Positions 9,130-20,334 of a DNA stretch of 64,000 nucleotides are shown here, one piece after another (position 1 is the stretch's first letter; each line of letters opens with the position of its first letter). Source of the DNA: Sandaracinus sp. GTDB lineage: Bacteria; Myxococcota_A; Polyangia; Polyangiales; Houyiibacteriaceae. The notes beneath the pieces were generated by a model, which did not search any database, had not been told where the DNA came from, and was given only the letters and a program-made list of their open reading frames with translations. The stretch is from positions 1 through 64,000 of the forward strand of contig PABA01000214.1 in the NCBI GenBank assembly GCA_002699025.1. The letters run 5' to 3'. The position numbers and the translations under genes are program-made.

Positions 9130-9380
9130 ACGGTCCGCACTGTCGCCTCCCCGCAAGGTCGCCTCCCGCAAGGTCGCCTCCCACACGATCCGCACTGTCG
9201 CCTCCCGCAAGGTCGCCTCCCGCAAGGTCGCCTCCCGCGCGATCGCCCCGCCGCGCCGTCGCCTCCCTCACGGTCGCCTCCCGCACCAGCCGCCCGGTCG
9301 CCTCCCGCAAGGTCGCCTCCCGCAAGGTCGCCTCCCGCGCGATCGCCCCGCCGCACCGTCGCCTCCCGCACCAGCCGCCT
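9130..9380. repeat. Intergenic minisatellite, 15-nt unit
   Basis: Tandem and interrupted copies of GCAAGGTCGCCTCCC fill the gap after the VOC gene. A higher-order ~100-bp duplication (around 9216-9270 and 9316-9370) carries the same GCGCGATCGCCCCGCCGC spacer. There are no unique spacers and no palindromic repeat, so it is not a CRISPR array. The rest of the gap to 9561 shows nothing recognisable. Confidence 0.85.
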
Positions 9381-9561
9381 CCGACTCCGCCCGACGCAGC
9401 GCGCCCGCCGCGGTGCACGCGTCGTCCGCCCCGACGGGAACCTTCCGAGACCGCCGTCCGACCGAGAGGCTCCTCACAGCGGGCCAACTCCATGGAATCA
9501 CCCACCCTTTCCAGCCCACCGTCGGCTCCTTCCGGGCGTGACGCCGCCACCCCGCATGCGC

Positions 9562-9567
9562 TAGGGT
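9562..9567 (+). promoter_or_regulatory. -10-like TAGGGT, predicted leaderless start
   Basis: TAGGGT ends 7 nt before the ATG at 9575. The alternative GTG at 9566 overlaps the hexamer itself, which argues for the ATG. Confidence 0.5.
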
Positions 9568-9574
9568 GCGCCCG

Positions 9575-10405
9575 ATGTCCCGCTCCCGGATCGCCCGCCG
9601 CTGGGCCCCCGCGCTCGCCGCGCTGACGTTGCTCGTCACGCGCCCGGCCGCCGCCCAGGAGGAGGAGACCCGCGAGCCCCCGTCGGAGGCCATCGAGCAG
9701 TTCCAGGCGGGACAGGAGCACTACCTCGCCGGCCGCTACCAGGAGGCGGCCGTCGCCCTCGAGCGCGCCCTCGAGCTCGACCCGGGCTCGCCGACGCTGA
9801 TCTTCAACCTCACCCGCGTCTACGAGCTCATGGGCGAGCTCGACAAGGCGATCGAGTTCGGCCAGGAGTACCTCCGCCTGGTCCCCGAGGACGACAGCGA
9901 GGAGCGCGCGAACGCGGAGCGCACCCTCCGCCGCCTCGAGGGCGCCCGCGACTGGCTCGCGCTCCGGGAAGCCCAGGAGCCACCGGACCTCCGGCGCCTC
10001 GCCCCCCGGGTCCTCGTCCGCGACCGCGGCGTGGCCGACCTCCCCTTCTGGGTCACGCTCGGCGCCGGCGCGGCCCTCCTCGTCGGCGGCGGCGTGGTCG
10101 GCGGCTTCGCCCTCCGCGCCCAGAACCAGGCCGACGACTCGATCCTGCGCACCGAAGGCGACCAGAGCGCCTGGCGCGACCGCGTCGACCGGGCCGACCG
10201 GCTCGCCCTCTCCACGGACATCCTCCTCGGCGTCGGCGCGGCGGCCACGGTCGCCGCCGGCCTCCTCTACATCCTCCGCGTGCGCACCTACGAGCGCGAC
10301 GCCGACCCGGCGGAAGAGGGAGGCGAAGCGTCCGCGGGCGACCTCGCCGTCCTCCCCATGAGCGACGGGCGGGGCTTCGGCCTGGCCCTCCGGGGGACCC
10401 TCTGA
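9575..10405 (+). CDS. Exported TPR protein with two C-terminal membrane segments
   Basis: 276 residues with a signal peptide ending TRPAAAQ, then TPR-type repeats at residues ~30-110 ('AIEQFQAGQEHYLAGRYQEAAVALERALELDP', 'TLIFNLTRVYELMGELDKAIEFGQEYLRLVP'). Two hydrophobic segments follow (FWVTLGAGAALLVGGGVVGGFAL and LLGVGAAATVAAGLLYIL). This architecture, TPRs followed by a membrane hairpin, is frequent in myxobacterial periplasmic proteins of unknown role. Its TGA shares an A with the ATG of the next lipoprotein gene, so the pair is an operon. Confidence 0.8.
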   Translation: MSRSRIARRWAPALAALTLLVTRPAAAQEEETREPPSEAIEQFQAGQEHYLAGRYQEAAVALERALELDPGSPTLIFNLTRVYELMGELDKAIEFGQEYLRLVPEDDSEERANAERTLRRLEGARDWLALREAQEPPDLRRLAPRVLVRDRGVADLPFWVTLGAGAALLVGGGVVGGFALRAQNQADDSILRTEGDQSAWRDRVDRADRLALSTDILLGVGAAATVAAGLLYILRVRTYERDADPAEEGGEASAGDLAVLPMSDGRGFGLALRGTL

Positions 10406-11928
10406 TGCGCCGCGCCTTCGCCTTCCCCTTCGGCGCCTTCGCGCTCGGCGCCGTCGTCCTCGCCGGCTGCTCGGTGATCGTCGAGCCCGCCAGCGACGTC
10501 CGCTGCGAGCCCGGCGACGGCTTCAACCCCTGCCCCCGGGGCCTCGTCTGCACGGTCCCCGAGGGCGAGACCATCGGCACCTGCCGCGAGCCCGCGTGCA
10601 CGCCACCGGGCGCCCCGGAGTCCTGCAACGGCTCCGACGACGACTGCGATGGGGTGATCGACGAGGAGACCGCGGGGATCACCGAGGTCTGCAACGGCTC
10701 GGACGACGACTGCGATGGGCTCGTCGACGAGGGCAACGACGCCGACGCCGACGGCTACAACACCTGCGGCACGCAAGGCTGCGACGCCGACTGCACGCCC
10801 AACCCGGACCTCGCCGACTGCAACGACGCGCCCGACGATCCGGCCGCGCCGTCGATCAACCCGGGCGCCCCCGAGCAGTGCAACTTCGTCGACCACGACT
10901 GCGACGGCTCGGCCGTGCCCGAGGACCTCGGGCCCCTCGACGCGGAGTGCGCCGAGATCGCCCCCGGCACCATCTGCAACCCGAGCCGCGGCTGCGTGCC
11001 CGCCGACTGCCGCTCCGAGCGCCCCGAGTACCAGTGCATGGGCGACGAGATCTGCGACACGACGGCCTCGCCGCCGCGCTGCGTCCTCGCCGGCTGTACC
11101 CCGACCGAGTGCGCCGCCGCCGGCCAGTGGTGCGACCCGGCTGCCGGCGAGTGCCGGCCGCGCCTCGGCAACGGCGTGGCCTGCGAGGTCGACGAGCAGT
11201 GCCAGAGCCTGGTCTGCCTCGAGCCCGGCGCGCTCCGCCTGCCGGCCTCGGTCGGCAGCCGCATCTGCGTGAGCACCTGCTGCACCGACTCGGACTGCCC
11301 CTCGGGCGAGTTCTGCTGGGACGCCGGCAACGGCGCCCGGAGCTGCCTCCCGGAGGGCTTCGCCTTCGAGGTCACGGGGCGCAGCACGCTCGGCTCCGCC
11401 CCGGCGGGGGCCAGCTGCTCGAGCGGGAGCGAGTGCCGCTCGGGCTTCTGCCAGGACGACCAGTGCTTCTCGCCCTGCCGCGCCAACGAAGACTGCCCGG
11501 ACAGCCTGGCCTGCTCGCTCGACGTCCGCGATGGCCCGGATGGCCTGCGGGTCGTCACCGCCTGCGCGAGCGGCCGGCGCAGCGAGCCCCAGAGCTGCGA
11601 CAGCTCGCTCGACTGCACGGGCCTCTGCTGCGACGTGGTCCGCTTCGGCGCGGTGGTCGAGGTCCGCTGCGATCGCGACGACAGCTTCATCGACAACGAG
11701 TGCGTCGACTTCACCTGGTGCCGGACCGATTCGGACTGCGGCGGCGACGGGTGCAGCTACATCGGCGCCTCGGACTCGGGGGTGGTCGCCGTCTGCCAGG
11801 ACCCCTCCGAGGGCCAACCCTGCTGCAACAACCGCCAGTGCCCCGACGGCGTCTGCCGCCCGCAGCTCGGGGCGAGTGGCGGCGAGAGCTGGCTGATGCT
11901 CTGCGCGGAGGCCCCGACGGGCACCTGA
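10405..11928 (+). CDS. Cys-rich lipoprotein with MopE-like putative metal-binding repeats
   Basis: 507 residues. The lipoprotein signal ends VVLAGC. Residues ~65-115 carry two clear copies of 'CNGSDDDCDGxxDE', the motif of the MopE/SprB-type putative metal-binding family, and a looser third copy 'CNFVDHDCDGSAV'. The remainder is cysteine-rich with repeated 'DSDCPSGEFC', 'EDCPDSLAC', 'SDCGGDGC' phrases typical of myxobacterial secreted lipoproteins. The Asp clusters suggest Ca or Cu binding (family knowledge); no enzyme motif is seen. The ATG overlaps the upstream TPR gene's stop, so both products probably act in the same envelope complex, which is inference. Confidence 0.82.
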   Translation: MRRAFAFPFGAFALGAVVLAGCSVIVEPASDVRCEPGDGFNPCPRGLVCTVPEGETIGTCREPACTPPGAPESCNGSDDDCDGVIDEETAGITEVCNGSDDDCDGLVDEGNDADADGYNTCGTQGCDADCTPNPDLADCNDAPDDPAAPSINPGAPEQCNFVDHDCDGSAVPEDLGPLDAECAEIAPGTICNPSRGCVPADCRSERPEYQCMGDEICDTTASPPRCVLAGCTPTECAAAGQWCDPAAGECRPRLGNGVACEVDEQCQSLVCLEPGALRLPASVGSRICVSTCCTDSDCPSGEFCWDAGNGARSCLPEGFAFEVTGRSTLGSAPAGASCSSGSECRSGFCQDDQCFSPCRANEDCPDSLACSLDVRDGPDGLRVVTACASGRRSEPQSCDSSLDCTGLCCDVVRFGAVVEVRCDRDDSFIDNECVDFTWCRTDSDCGGDGCSYIGASDSGVVAVCQDPSEGQPCCNNRQCPDGVCRPQLGASGGESWLMLCAEAPTGT

Positions 11929-12017
11929 ACGGGTCTCCAGCCCACCGTCGCGACCCGCCGATCTGAAATCTCGTTCGTTCCACCCACGCCACCCGTTTGC
12001 GGGGAGGCGGGGCGTGG

Positions 12018-12023
12018 TAAGCT
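12018..12023 (+). promoter_or_regulatory. -10-like TAAGCT, leadered promoter
   Basis: TAAGCT lies ~41 nt before the kinase ATG at 12065, which suggests a short 5' leader. In this case the hexamer is not adjacent to the start. Confidence 0.35.
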
Positions 12024-12064
12024 GCGCGCCGGGGGAGCGCCCACCGAACGGGCGACACCACGTC

Positions 12065-13534
12065 ATGGGCCAGGGCCTCGCACCGAACGACCCGCTCGAG
12101 GAGCGGGATCCGATGATCGGCCGCACCGTCGCGGACCGCTTCATCGTGCAAGCTCGCATCGGCTCGGGCGGGATGGGCACGGTCTACAAGGCCGTGCAGA
12201 CGGGCCTGAACCGCCCCGTGGCCCTGAAGCTGCTCAAGGAAGAGGTCAGCTGGGACCCGGACACGATCACGCGCTTCCACCGCGAGGCGAAGGCCATGAG
12301 CCTGCTCGTGCACCCGAACACGGTGCGCGTCTTCGACTTCGGCCAGACCCGCGAGGGGATCCTCTACCTGGCCATGGAGCTGCTCGAGGGCGAGCTCCTC
12401 ACGCAGAAGCTCGAGCGCGAGGGGGCGCTGGCGCCGGACGAGGCGATCGGCGTGGGCGGCCAGATCCTCGCGAGCCTCCACGAGGCGCACGCCAAGGGGA
12501 TCATCCACCGCGACCTCAAGCCCGACAACATCTACCTCGCGGACGTCGAGGGGCACTCGGAGCCGGTCGTGAAGGTCCTCGACTTCGGCATCGCCAAGGT
12601 CTTCGAGGGCGAGAACCAGTTCGATCAGCTCGAGACCCAGGCCGGCACGGTCTTCGGGACCCCGCGCTACATGTCCCCGGAGCAGGCGCAGGGGAAGAGC
12701 ATGGACGCGCGCTCCGACCTCTACAGCGTCGGCGTGCTGGTCTACCAGCTGCTCACGGGCGTCGCGCCTTTCCGCGACGAGGACGCCGTCGTGGTGATGG
12801 CGAAGCACATCCGCGACAAGCCCGTCCCGCCGGCGAAGGCCGCGCCGACGCGCCGCATCCCGCTCAGCCTGAGCCGCACGGTGATGCGCGCCCTCGAGAA
12901 GAGCCCGGAGAAACGCTACCAGGACGCCGACGCCTTCCACACGGCGCTCGAGGCGTGCCTGCCGGAGGCCGCCGGAGCGAGCGGGCGCGCGCAGACCGGC
13001 ATCTTCTGGCGTGCGCAGTCCGCGGCGGGGGGCCGGGGACTCTGGATCGCGGCGGGCGTGCTGCTCGTGCTGATGCTGGCCGGCGGCCTGGCGTTCGCGT
13101 TCGGCGGCGAGGACGAGCCGGAGCCGGTGGCCGAGGCGCCCACGCCCTCGGCGCGGGTCGACGCCATGGAGCTCGAGGTCGAGGCCGAGGAGCCCCCGCG
13201 CATCGGCACGGCCGAGCTCGACAGCGACCCGACGGGGGCGCGCGTCTACCACCAGGGCCGCTTCCTCGGCGAGACCCCCCTGCGGCACGACATGCCCGAG
13301 GCGGAGTCGATGACCGTCGAGGTGCGCCGCGCGGGCTACGAGACGGTCGAGGCCGTCCTCACCCCGACCGAGCCGCGGCTCGTGCTCCTCCACCGGACCG
13401 AGCCCGAAACGACGCCGATGCGGGCGAGCCGCATGACCCCGCAGGTCAGCGCCATGCGGCCGACCATGCAGGCGGCGCCGACCATGGAGCCCTCGGCCAT
13501 GGAAGAAGAGCCGCACTACACGCGCTTCCGCTGA
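12065..13534 (+). CDS. Membrane Ser/Thr protein kinase with PEGA domain and Met-rich tail
   Basis: 489 residues. The Hanks-type kinase domain (~24-285) has a glycine loop GSGGMG, catalytic K55, H148-R-D150 in HRDLKPDN, D173 in DFG, and an activation segment ending RYMSPEQ, so it should be active. One transmembrane helix (~325-347) puts the C-terminus outside the cytoplasm. There is a PEGA domain (~380-440, 'GTAELDSDPTGARVYHQGRFLGETPL') and then a tail with recurrent Met (TPMRASRM, SAMRPTM, APTMEPSAM). ATG 12065 is chosen over the upstream GTG at 12014 because a -10-like element sits between them. Signal and substrates are unknown. Confidence 0.9.
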   Translation: MGQGLAPNDPLEERDPMIGRTVADRFIVQARIGSGGMGTVYKAVQTGLNRPVALKLLKEEVSWDPDTITRFHREAKAMSLLVHPNTVRVFDFGQTREGILYLAMELLEGELLTQKLEREGALAPDEAIGVGGQILASLHEAHAKGIIHRDLKPDNIYLADVEGHSEPVVKVLDFGIAKVFEGENQFDQLETQAGTVFGTPRYMSPEQAQGKSMDARSDLYSVGVLVYQLLTGVAPFRDEDAVVVMAKHIRDKPVPPAKAAPTRRIPLSLSRTVMRALEKSPEKRYQDADAFHTALEACLPEAAGASGRAQTGIFWRAQSAAGGRGLWIAAGVLLVLMLAGGLAFAFGGEDEPEPVAEAPTPSARVDAMELEVEAEEPPRIGTAELDSDPTGARVYHQGRFLGETPLRHDMPEAESMTVEVRRAGYETVEAVLTPTEPRLVLLHRTEPETTPMRASRMTPQVSAMRPTMQAAPTMEPSAMEEEPHYTRFR

Positions 13535-13637
13535 GCGCCGCCCCGCCCCGCGCCTCGTCGCGCCCCGCGCATCTTCCGAGCGCTCCCCACCGCCTCTTCC
13601 TTCGCCTTCCGATTGGCGAGCGGCGCTCGGAGTGATT

Positions 13638-13653
13638 ATGAGGGGCCCCTCAT
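13638..13653. promoter_or_regulatory. Perfect 16-bp palindrome over the mutS2 start
   Basis: ATGAGGGGCCCCTCAT is a perfect palindrome whose last two bases are the AT of the mutS2 start codon. It also overlaps a -10-like TTATGA. It could be an operator or an mRNA hairpin; this is inference. Confidence 0.5.
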
Positions 13654-16048
13654 GACCCCGAAGGACCCCGCCAAGACCCTCGAGGACCTCGAGTGGGCAC
13701 GCATCGTCGACGCCGTGGGCGCCCGATGCCGGGGTCCGCTCGGCGCGCGCATGAATCTGCCGCTCGCGACGACCCGCGAGGGCGCCGCCCGGGCGCTCGC
13801 CGAGACGCGCGAGGTGATGGAGCTGCTCGCCGAGGACGAGGTCCTCCCCCTCGATGGCGTGCAGGAGCTCCGCGGCCACCTCCAGCGCCTCTCCCGTCAG
13901 GGCGACCTCGACGCCGGCGCGCTCCGCGACGTGATGAAGACGCTCGCCGCCGCGCGCTCGCTCCGGCTCTTCCTCGCGAAGCGCAAGGAGCGCATGCCCG
14001 CGCTCCACTCGGCCTGCGCCTTCGACCCGAGCCTCGACCGGCTCCACGAGGAGCTCTCCGTCGCCATCGATCCCGACGGCACGTTGAGCGACCACGCCAG
14101 CCCCGAGCTCCGCCGGCTCCGGGGCGAGACCTCCAACCTCCGCGAGCGCCTCGTCCGCCGCCTCGACCAGATCCTGATCGAGCGCGCGGACATCCTCCAG
14201 GACAGCTTCTACACGCTCCGCGAGGGCCGCTACGTCGTCCCCGTCCGCCGCGACGCGCACGAGAAGTTCGAGGGCATCGTCCACGGCACGAGCTCGAGCG
14301 GGCAGAGCATCTTCGTCGAGCCGCGCGCCCTCGTCGCGCAGGGCAACCGGCTGAAGATGGCCCAGGCCGAGCTCGAGCGGGAGGAGGCGCGGATCCTCGC
14401 CGAGCTCTCGGAGCTCGTGCGCGAGCGCCTGGCGAGCCTCCGCGCCGCCTGCGACGCCCTCGACCACGCCGACCGGCGCCAGGCCTCCGCGCGCTTCGGC
14501 CGGGACCTCGACGCCTCCGTGCTGCCCCTGGCCGAGGGGGCGAAGGCGACGCTGAAGACGGCCCGGCACCCGCTCCTGCTCCTCGACGAGGACCACGAGG
14601 TCGTGCCGAGCGACCTCTCGGTCGAGGCCGGGCGGGGCCTCGTCATCAGCGGCCCGAACGCCGGCGGCAAGACGGTCGCGCTCAAGAACCTCGGGCTCGC
14701 GGCGCTGATGCAGCGGGCCGGCCTGCCCATCCCGGCGGCGCCCGGCAGCTCCTGCGGGTTCTTCGCGCCCGTGCTCACGGACGTCGGCGACGAGCAGTCC
14801 ATCGAGAAGAACCTCTCGACCTTCTCGGCGCACGTGACCAACCTCGCGCGCATCCTGAAGGCGACGGGCTCCGGGAGCCTGGTGCTCCTCGACGAGCTCG
14901 CTGGGGGTACCGATCCGCAGGAGGGCGCGGCCCTCGCCTGCGCCCTCGTCGACACCTTCGTTCGGCGCGGCGCGGCCCTCGGCGTGACGACCCACTACGA
15001 GCCCCTGAAGGCCATGGCGGCCAAGGACGAGCGCCTCGAGAACGCGGCCGTGGGCTTCGACGTCGAGAAGATGGAGCCGACCTTCGAGCTCCTCCACGGC
15101 GTGCCCGGCGCCTCGAGCGCGCTCGCCGTCGCGCGGCGCTTCGGGATCCCGGACGAGGTCCTGGCGACGGCGCGGGGCGTGCTGCCCGAGCAGAGCCGCA
15201 CCTTCGACGAGCTCGTGCGGCAGCTCGAGGATCAGCGGCGGGAGCTGGCCCTGGCGAAGGCGGCGGTGGCCGAGACGGAGCGCGAGCTCCTGACCGAGCG
15301 CGCGAAGCTGAAGGAGCGGCGGGCGGCGCTCGAGAAGAAGAAGGAGAAGCTCCTCGACGGGGAAGCGAAGAAGCTCCGCGACATGCTCCGGCGGGCGCGC
15401 GAGGACGTGCGGCAGGCGCGGCGGCTCATCAAGAAGCGCCCGGACGAGAACACGGCCGACGAGGTGCGGCGGCGCATCGAGGAGGCGGCCAAGGTCGCAG
15501 CGCGTCGACCGGCGGATCAGCTCCCGGAGGTCCGGGGCGAGCCGATCGCGCCCGAGGCGCTGCACCTCGGCGTGAAGGTCTGGGTGCCGCGGCTGCGGGC
15601 CGTCGCCGAGGTCGTGGAAGGCCCGGTGCGCGATCAGGTGCGCGTCGCGGCCGGCGCGCTCCGGCTCTGGGTCGACGTCGCCGATCTGACGGCGCCCCCG
15701 AAGGGCACGACGAAGCAGGGCGCGGGCAAGAGCCCGGCGGCGAGCGAGGGGCCGGCACCGACGCCCCAGGCGCCCGCGACGCCGGCCAAGCCGGTGCAGA
15801 CGCCGGACAACACGCTGGACGTGCGCGGCCTGCGCGTGGACGAGGCGCTGGCCATGGCCGAGAGCTTCCTCGATCGAATGTACGGGCAGAACGAGCCGAC
15901 GGCCTTCATCGTGCACGGCATCGGCTCGGGCGCGCTCCGGGACGCCATCCGCGGCCAGCTGCGCCAGGACAGCACCTACGTGCAGTCCTTCCGCGGCGGC
16001 ACGCGCGAAGAGGGCGGCGACCGCACGACCATCGTCACGCTCCGGTAG
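13652..16048 (+). CDS. mutS2: Endonuclease MutS2
   Basis: 798 residues, the normal MutS2 size. There is no N-terminal mismatch-recognition domain of MutS1. A core/lever region is followed by the ATPase with Walker A GPNAGGKT (334-341), Walker B 'LVLLDELAGGTDPQEG', and the 'VTTHYEPLKAMA' H-loop. A long charged coiled coil covers ~500-620. The C-terminal Smr nuclease domain (~715-798) has LDVRGLR in place of the usual LDxHGLR, and HGIGSGALR. MutS2 acts on branched DNA to limit recombination, and some members act on collided ribosomes (family knowledge). The loss of the LDxH histidine may alter nuclease activity. The ATG at 13652 overlaps a palindrome. Confidence 0.93.
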   Translation: MTPKDPAKTLEDLEWARIVDAVGARCRGPLGARMNLPLATTREGAARALAETREVMELLAEDEVLPLDGVQELRGHLQRLSRQGDLDAGALRDVMKTLAAARSLRLFLAKRKERMPALHSACAFDPSLDRLHEELSVAIDPDGTLSDHASPELRRLRGETSNLRERLVRRLDQILIERADILQDSFYTLREGRYVVPVRRDAHEKFEGIVHGTSSSGQSIFVEPRALVAQGNRLKMAQAELEREEARILAELSELVRERLASLRAACDALDHADRRQASARFGRDLDASVLPLAEGAKATLKTARHPLLLLDEDHEVVPSDLSVEAGRGLVISGPNAGGKTVALKNLGLAALMQRAGLPIPAAPGSSCGFFAPVLTDVGDEQSIEKNLSTFSAHVTNLARILKATGSGSLVLLDELAGGTDPQEGAALACALVDTFVRRGAALGVTTHYEPLKAMAAKDERLENAAVGFDVEKMEPTFELLHGVPGASSALAVARRFGIPDEVLATARGVLPEQSRTFDELVRQLEDQRRELALAKAAVAETERELLTERAKLKERRAALEKKKEKLLDGEAKKLRDMLRRAREDVRQARRLIKKRPDENTADEVRRRIEEAAKVAARRPADQLPEVRGEPIAPEALHLGVKVWVPRLRAVAEVVEGPVRDQVRVAAGALRLWVDVADLTAPPKGTTKQGAGKSPAASEGPAPTPQAPATPAKPVQTPDNTLDVRGLRVDEALAMAESFLDRMYGQNEPTAFIVHGIGSGALRDAIRGQLRQDSTYVQSFRGGTREEGGDRTTIVTLR

Positions 16049-16398
16049 AGCCCGCTCCGCGTTCGTCTCCCGCGCGCTCGTCTGCCTGACGTGCGACCCA
16101 GCCACCCGACCGACCAGGGGCGCGGTTCGAGATCAGCACGGCTCGAGGTCAGCGCGGTTCGAGATCAGCACGGCTCGATGTCAGCGCCGTTCGAGATCAG
16201 CGCGGCTCGAGATCAGCGCGGTTCGAGATCAGCGCGGCTCGAGATCAGCGCGGTTCGAGATCAGCGCGGTTCGAGGCCAGCGCCGTTCGAGATCAACGCC
16301 GTTCCAGGGACCGGAGGGAGCCCGGGACGAGACGCCGGATCCCCTCCTGCGGGATGCGCAGAATCCCGCTCCAGCGGCGGCCGGGAGGCCGTCGCTCG
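16049..16398. other. Convergent intergenic region between mutS2 and a kinase
   Basis: This 350-bp gap separates the ends of two convergent genes. It is dominated by the 16-nt minisatellite annotated separately; no gene or obvious intrinsic terminator was found. Confidence 0.6.
16122..16297. repeat. Intergenic minisatellite, 11 copies of a 16-nt unit
   Basis: Eleven contiguous copies of GCGGTTCGAGATCAGC, with variation mainly at positions 1, 3, 5, 10 and 11. The units carry a TCGA core and alternate T/C at one position. There are no spacers. The array lies between the 3' ends of mutS2 and the convergent kinase. Confidence 0.92.
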
Positions 16399-18030
16399 CT
16401 ACTGGAAGATCGTCGGGACCTTCAGCTCGCCGGCCATCATCGACGTCGAGGTCGTCGTCATGCGCGGGCGCATGGTGCCCCGCATGGGCGTCCGGCTCCG
16501 GCGCGGCACCAGCACGACCTGCACGGTCGTCGCGCTCTCGGGCGTGACCTCGATCTCGCCGGCGTAGCGCCCGCGCCGCGCGTGGATGGTCACGGTCTCC
16601 CCAGGCGGCACCTGGATGTCGCAGGGCGTCGCCTCGCAGCCCTCCACGTCGCCGTCGACGCTCACCTCGGCCCCATCGCCGGGCCGCGTCGTGACCGTCA
16701 CCGGCACGCTCGTCGGCGCCTCGGGCTGCGGCTCCACCTCGGGCTCGGGGGCCACCTCGGGCTGCGGCTCGGGCTCGGGCGGCGCCGCCACCGGGTCCGG
16801 CGGGTCGGTGGTCGACGCCTGCGCGATCGGCTCGCTCCGGGGCTCGGGATCGCCCTTGAGGAAGAAGTAGACGCCGCCCGCGCCCACGGCGACGAGCAGC
16901 ACGGCCATCAGCGCGATGAGCCCGGTCTTGCTGCCGCCCTCCGCCGTCGGGAACTCGTCCGTCGGCAGGGCCGGCCCGATGGAGCGCGGCGGCCGCGGCT
17001 TGGCCTTCACGGGCTCGCCGTGACCCATGAGCGTCGCCTTGCTCACGCGCCCCTCGAGCGCCTCCTCCAGCGCCTCGCCCAGCTCCGCCATCGTCTGGTA
17101 GCGGTCCGCGGGGTCCTTCGCGAGCGCCTTGTAGACGACCATCTCGAGCTCGGCGCTCACCTCCACCTTCGGGTTCACCTCGCGCAGCGGCGGGGGCTCC
17201 TCGAACATGTGCTGGGTGAGGATCCCCATGAAGCTGTCGCCCACGAAGGGCACGCGCCCCGTGAGGCACTCGAAGAGGATCGCGCCGATGGCGTAGATGT
17301 CGACGCGGTGGTCGAGCTCCTTCCCGGCCGCCTGCTCCGGCGACATGTACTCCGGCGTGCCGAAGATCATGCCGGTCTTCGTCAGCTTCCGGCCGGGCTC
17401 GCCCTCGGTCTCGATGTCCGACATCTTCGCGATGCCGAAGTCGACGATCTTCACGAAGTCGTGCTCGTCGGCCCGGTTCACGAGGAAGATGTTCTCGGGC
17501 TTGATGTCCCGGTGGACGATCCCCTTCTCGTGCGCGGCGCCGAGGGCCCGGCAGCACTGCTGGAGGATGCGCACGGTGCGCCCCATGGGGAGGACGACCT
17601 CGCGGGCGAGCACGTTCGCCAGATCCTCCCCCTCGAGGTACTCCATGACGAAGTAGCTCGACCCCGTCGGCGTCGTGCCGAAGTCGGAGATGTCGACGAT
17701 GTTCTGGTGGCCGATGCGCGAGGCGCTGATGGCCTCCTGGCGGAAGCGCTCGACGACCTCCGGCCGGCGCGAGAAGTCGTCGCGGAGCACCTTGATGGCC
17801 ACCCGCTTCTGGATGACCGTGTGCTGAGCCTCGTAGACGAGGCCCATGCCGCCCTCGCCGATGCGGCGCCGGACCTCGTACTTGTCGAAGGTCTGGCCGA
17901 CGAGCGGATCGTCGGAGGCGCCGGCTCCGGCGTCGACCTGGGAGGCGGTCACGAGGCGGGCGGCGTCGACGGGGCAGAAGACCTCCCCGCCCTCGTACTC
18001 CCCCTTGCAGACTGGGCAGACCTTCTTCAT
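16399..18030 (-). CDS. Zinc-ribbon Ser/Thr protein kinase with PEGA-like and Met-rich tail
   Basis: 543 residues. An N-terminal zinc-ribbon-like segment (C5, C8, C19 with CPVD) precedes the kinase domain (~50-315: GEGGMG, K80, H153-R-D155 in HRDIKPEN, D177 in DFG, EYMSPEQ). A Pro/Lys-rich linker leads to one transmembrane helix (~370-391). Outside is an acidic Pro/Glu stretch, a PEGA-like module ('RPGDGAEVSVDGDVEGCEATPCDIQVPPGE'), and a short Met/Thr-rich end (TPMRGTMRPRM, TSMM). It is divergent from mutL and convergent with mutS2, with no obvious functional link to either. The cytoplasmic ribbon plus envelope tail is shared with the kinase at 38.3 kb. Confidence 0.9.
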   Translation of the reverse strand: MKKVCPVCKGEYEGGEVFCPVDAARLVTASQVDAGAGASDDPLVGQTFDKYEVRRRIGEGGMGLVYEAQHTVIQKRVAIKVLRDDFSRRPEVVERFRQEAISASRIGHQNIVDISDFGTTPTGSSYFVMEYLEGEDLANVLAREVVLPMGRTVRILQQCCRALGAAHEKGIVHRDIKPENIFLVNRADEHDFVKIVDFGIAKMSDIETEGEPGRKLTKTGMIFGTPEYMSPEQAAGKELDHRVDIYAIGAILFECLTGRVPFVGDSFMGILTQHMFEEPPPLREVNPKVEVSAELEMVVYKALAKDPADRYQTMAELGEALEEALEGRVSKATLMGHGEPVKAKPRPPRSIGPALPTDEFPTAEGGSKTGLIALMAVLLVAVGAGGVYFFLKGDPEPRSEPIAQASTTDPPDPVAAPPEPEPQPEVAPEPEVEPQPEAPTSVPVTVTTRPGDGAEVSVDGDVEGCEATPCDIQVPPGETVTIHARRGRYAGEIEVTPESATTVQVVLVPRRSRTPMRGTMRPRMTTTSTSMMAGELKVPTIFQ

Positions 18031-18288
18031 CGGCCGATCTCGGAGACCCTTCCGCTCACCTTTTCGCTCACCGGTGCTCTGACCCGTGCTCTGGCCCGTA
18101 CGCGCACCCTTGCGCGCAGGGTGGAATGCCCTCCGCGCGCGCGCCGAACCACCGGCGGCAAGGTATCAGAGGGGCCCGAACCGGTCAACGAATGGCGCGC
18201 CCCCTCTCCGGCGCGATTCCGTCCTAGATCCGGTAGGTTGCGGCGCTGATCGGAAGCGCTCGGCGTTGCGCCGGCGCCCGCGCTCTGG

Positions 18289-18294
18289 TAGCTC
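18289..18294 (+). promoter_or_regulatory. -10-like TAGCTC, predicted leaderless start
   Basis: TAGCTC, preceded by TGG, ends 6 nt before the mutL GTG at 18301. The same TGGTAGCTC string precedes the gene at 25324 at the same distance. Confidence 0.5.
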
Positions 18295-18300
18295 TTCGCC

Positions 18301-20330
<2,030 letters not shown>

Positions 20331-20334
<4 letters not shown>

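Noticed and set aside
9130-9380. CRISPR-like or iterated regulator-binding array
   Set aside because: Units abut or are separated by repeated spacer, not unique spacers. It reads as a minisatellite.
16122-16297. CRISPR-like array
   Set aside because: Contiguous 16-nt units with no spacers, no leader and no cas genes.
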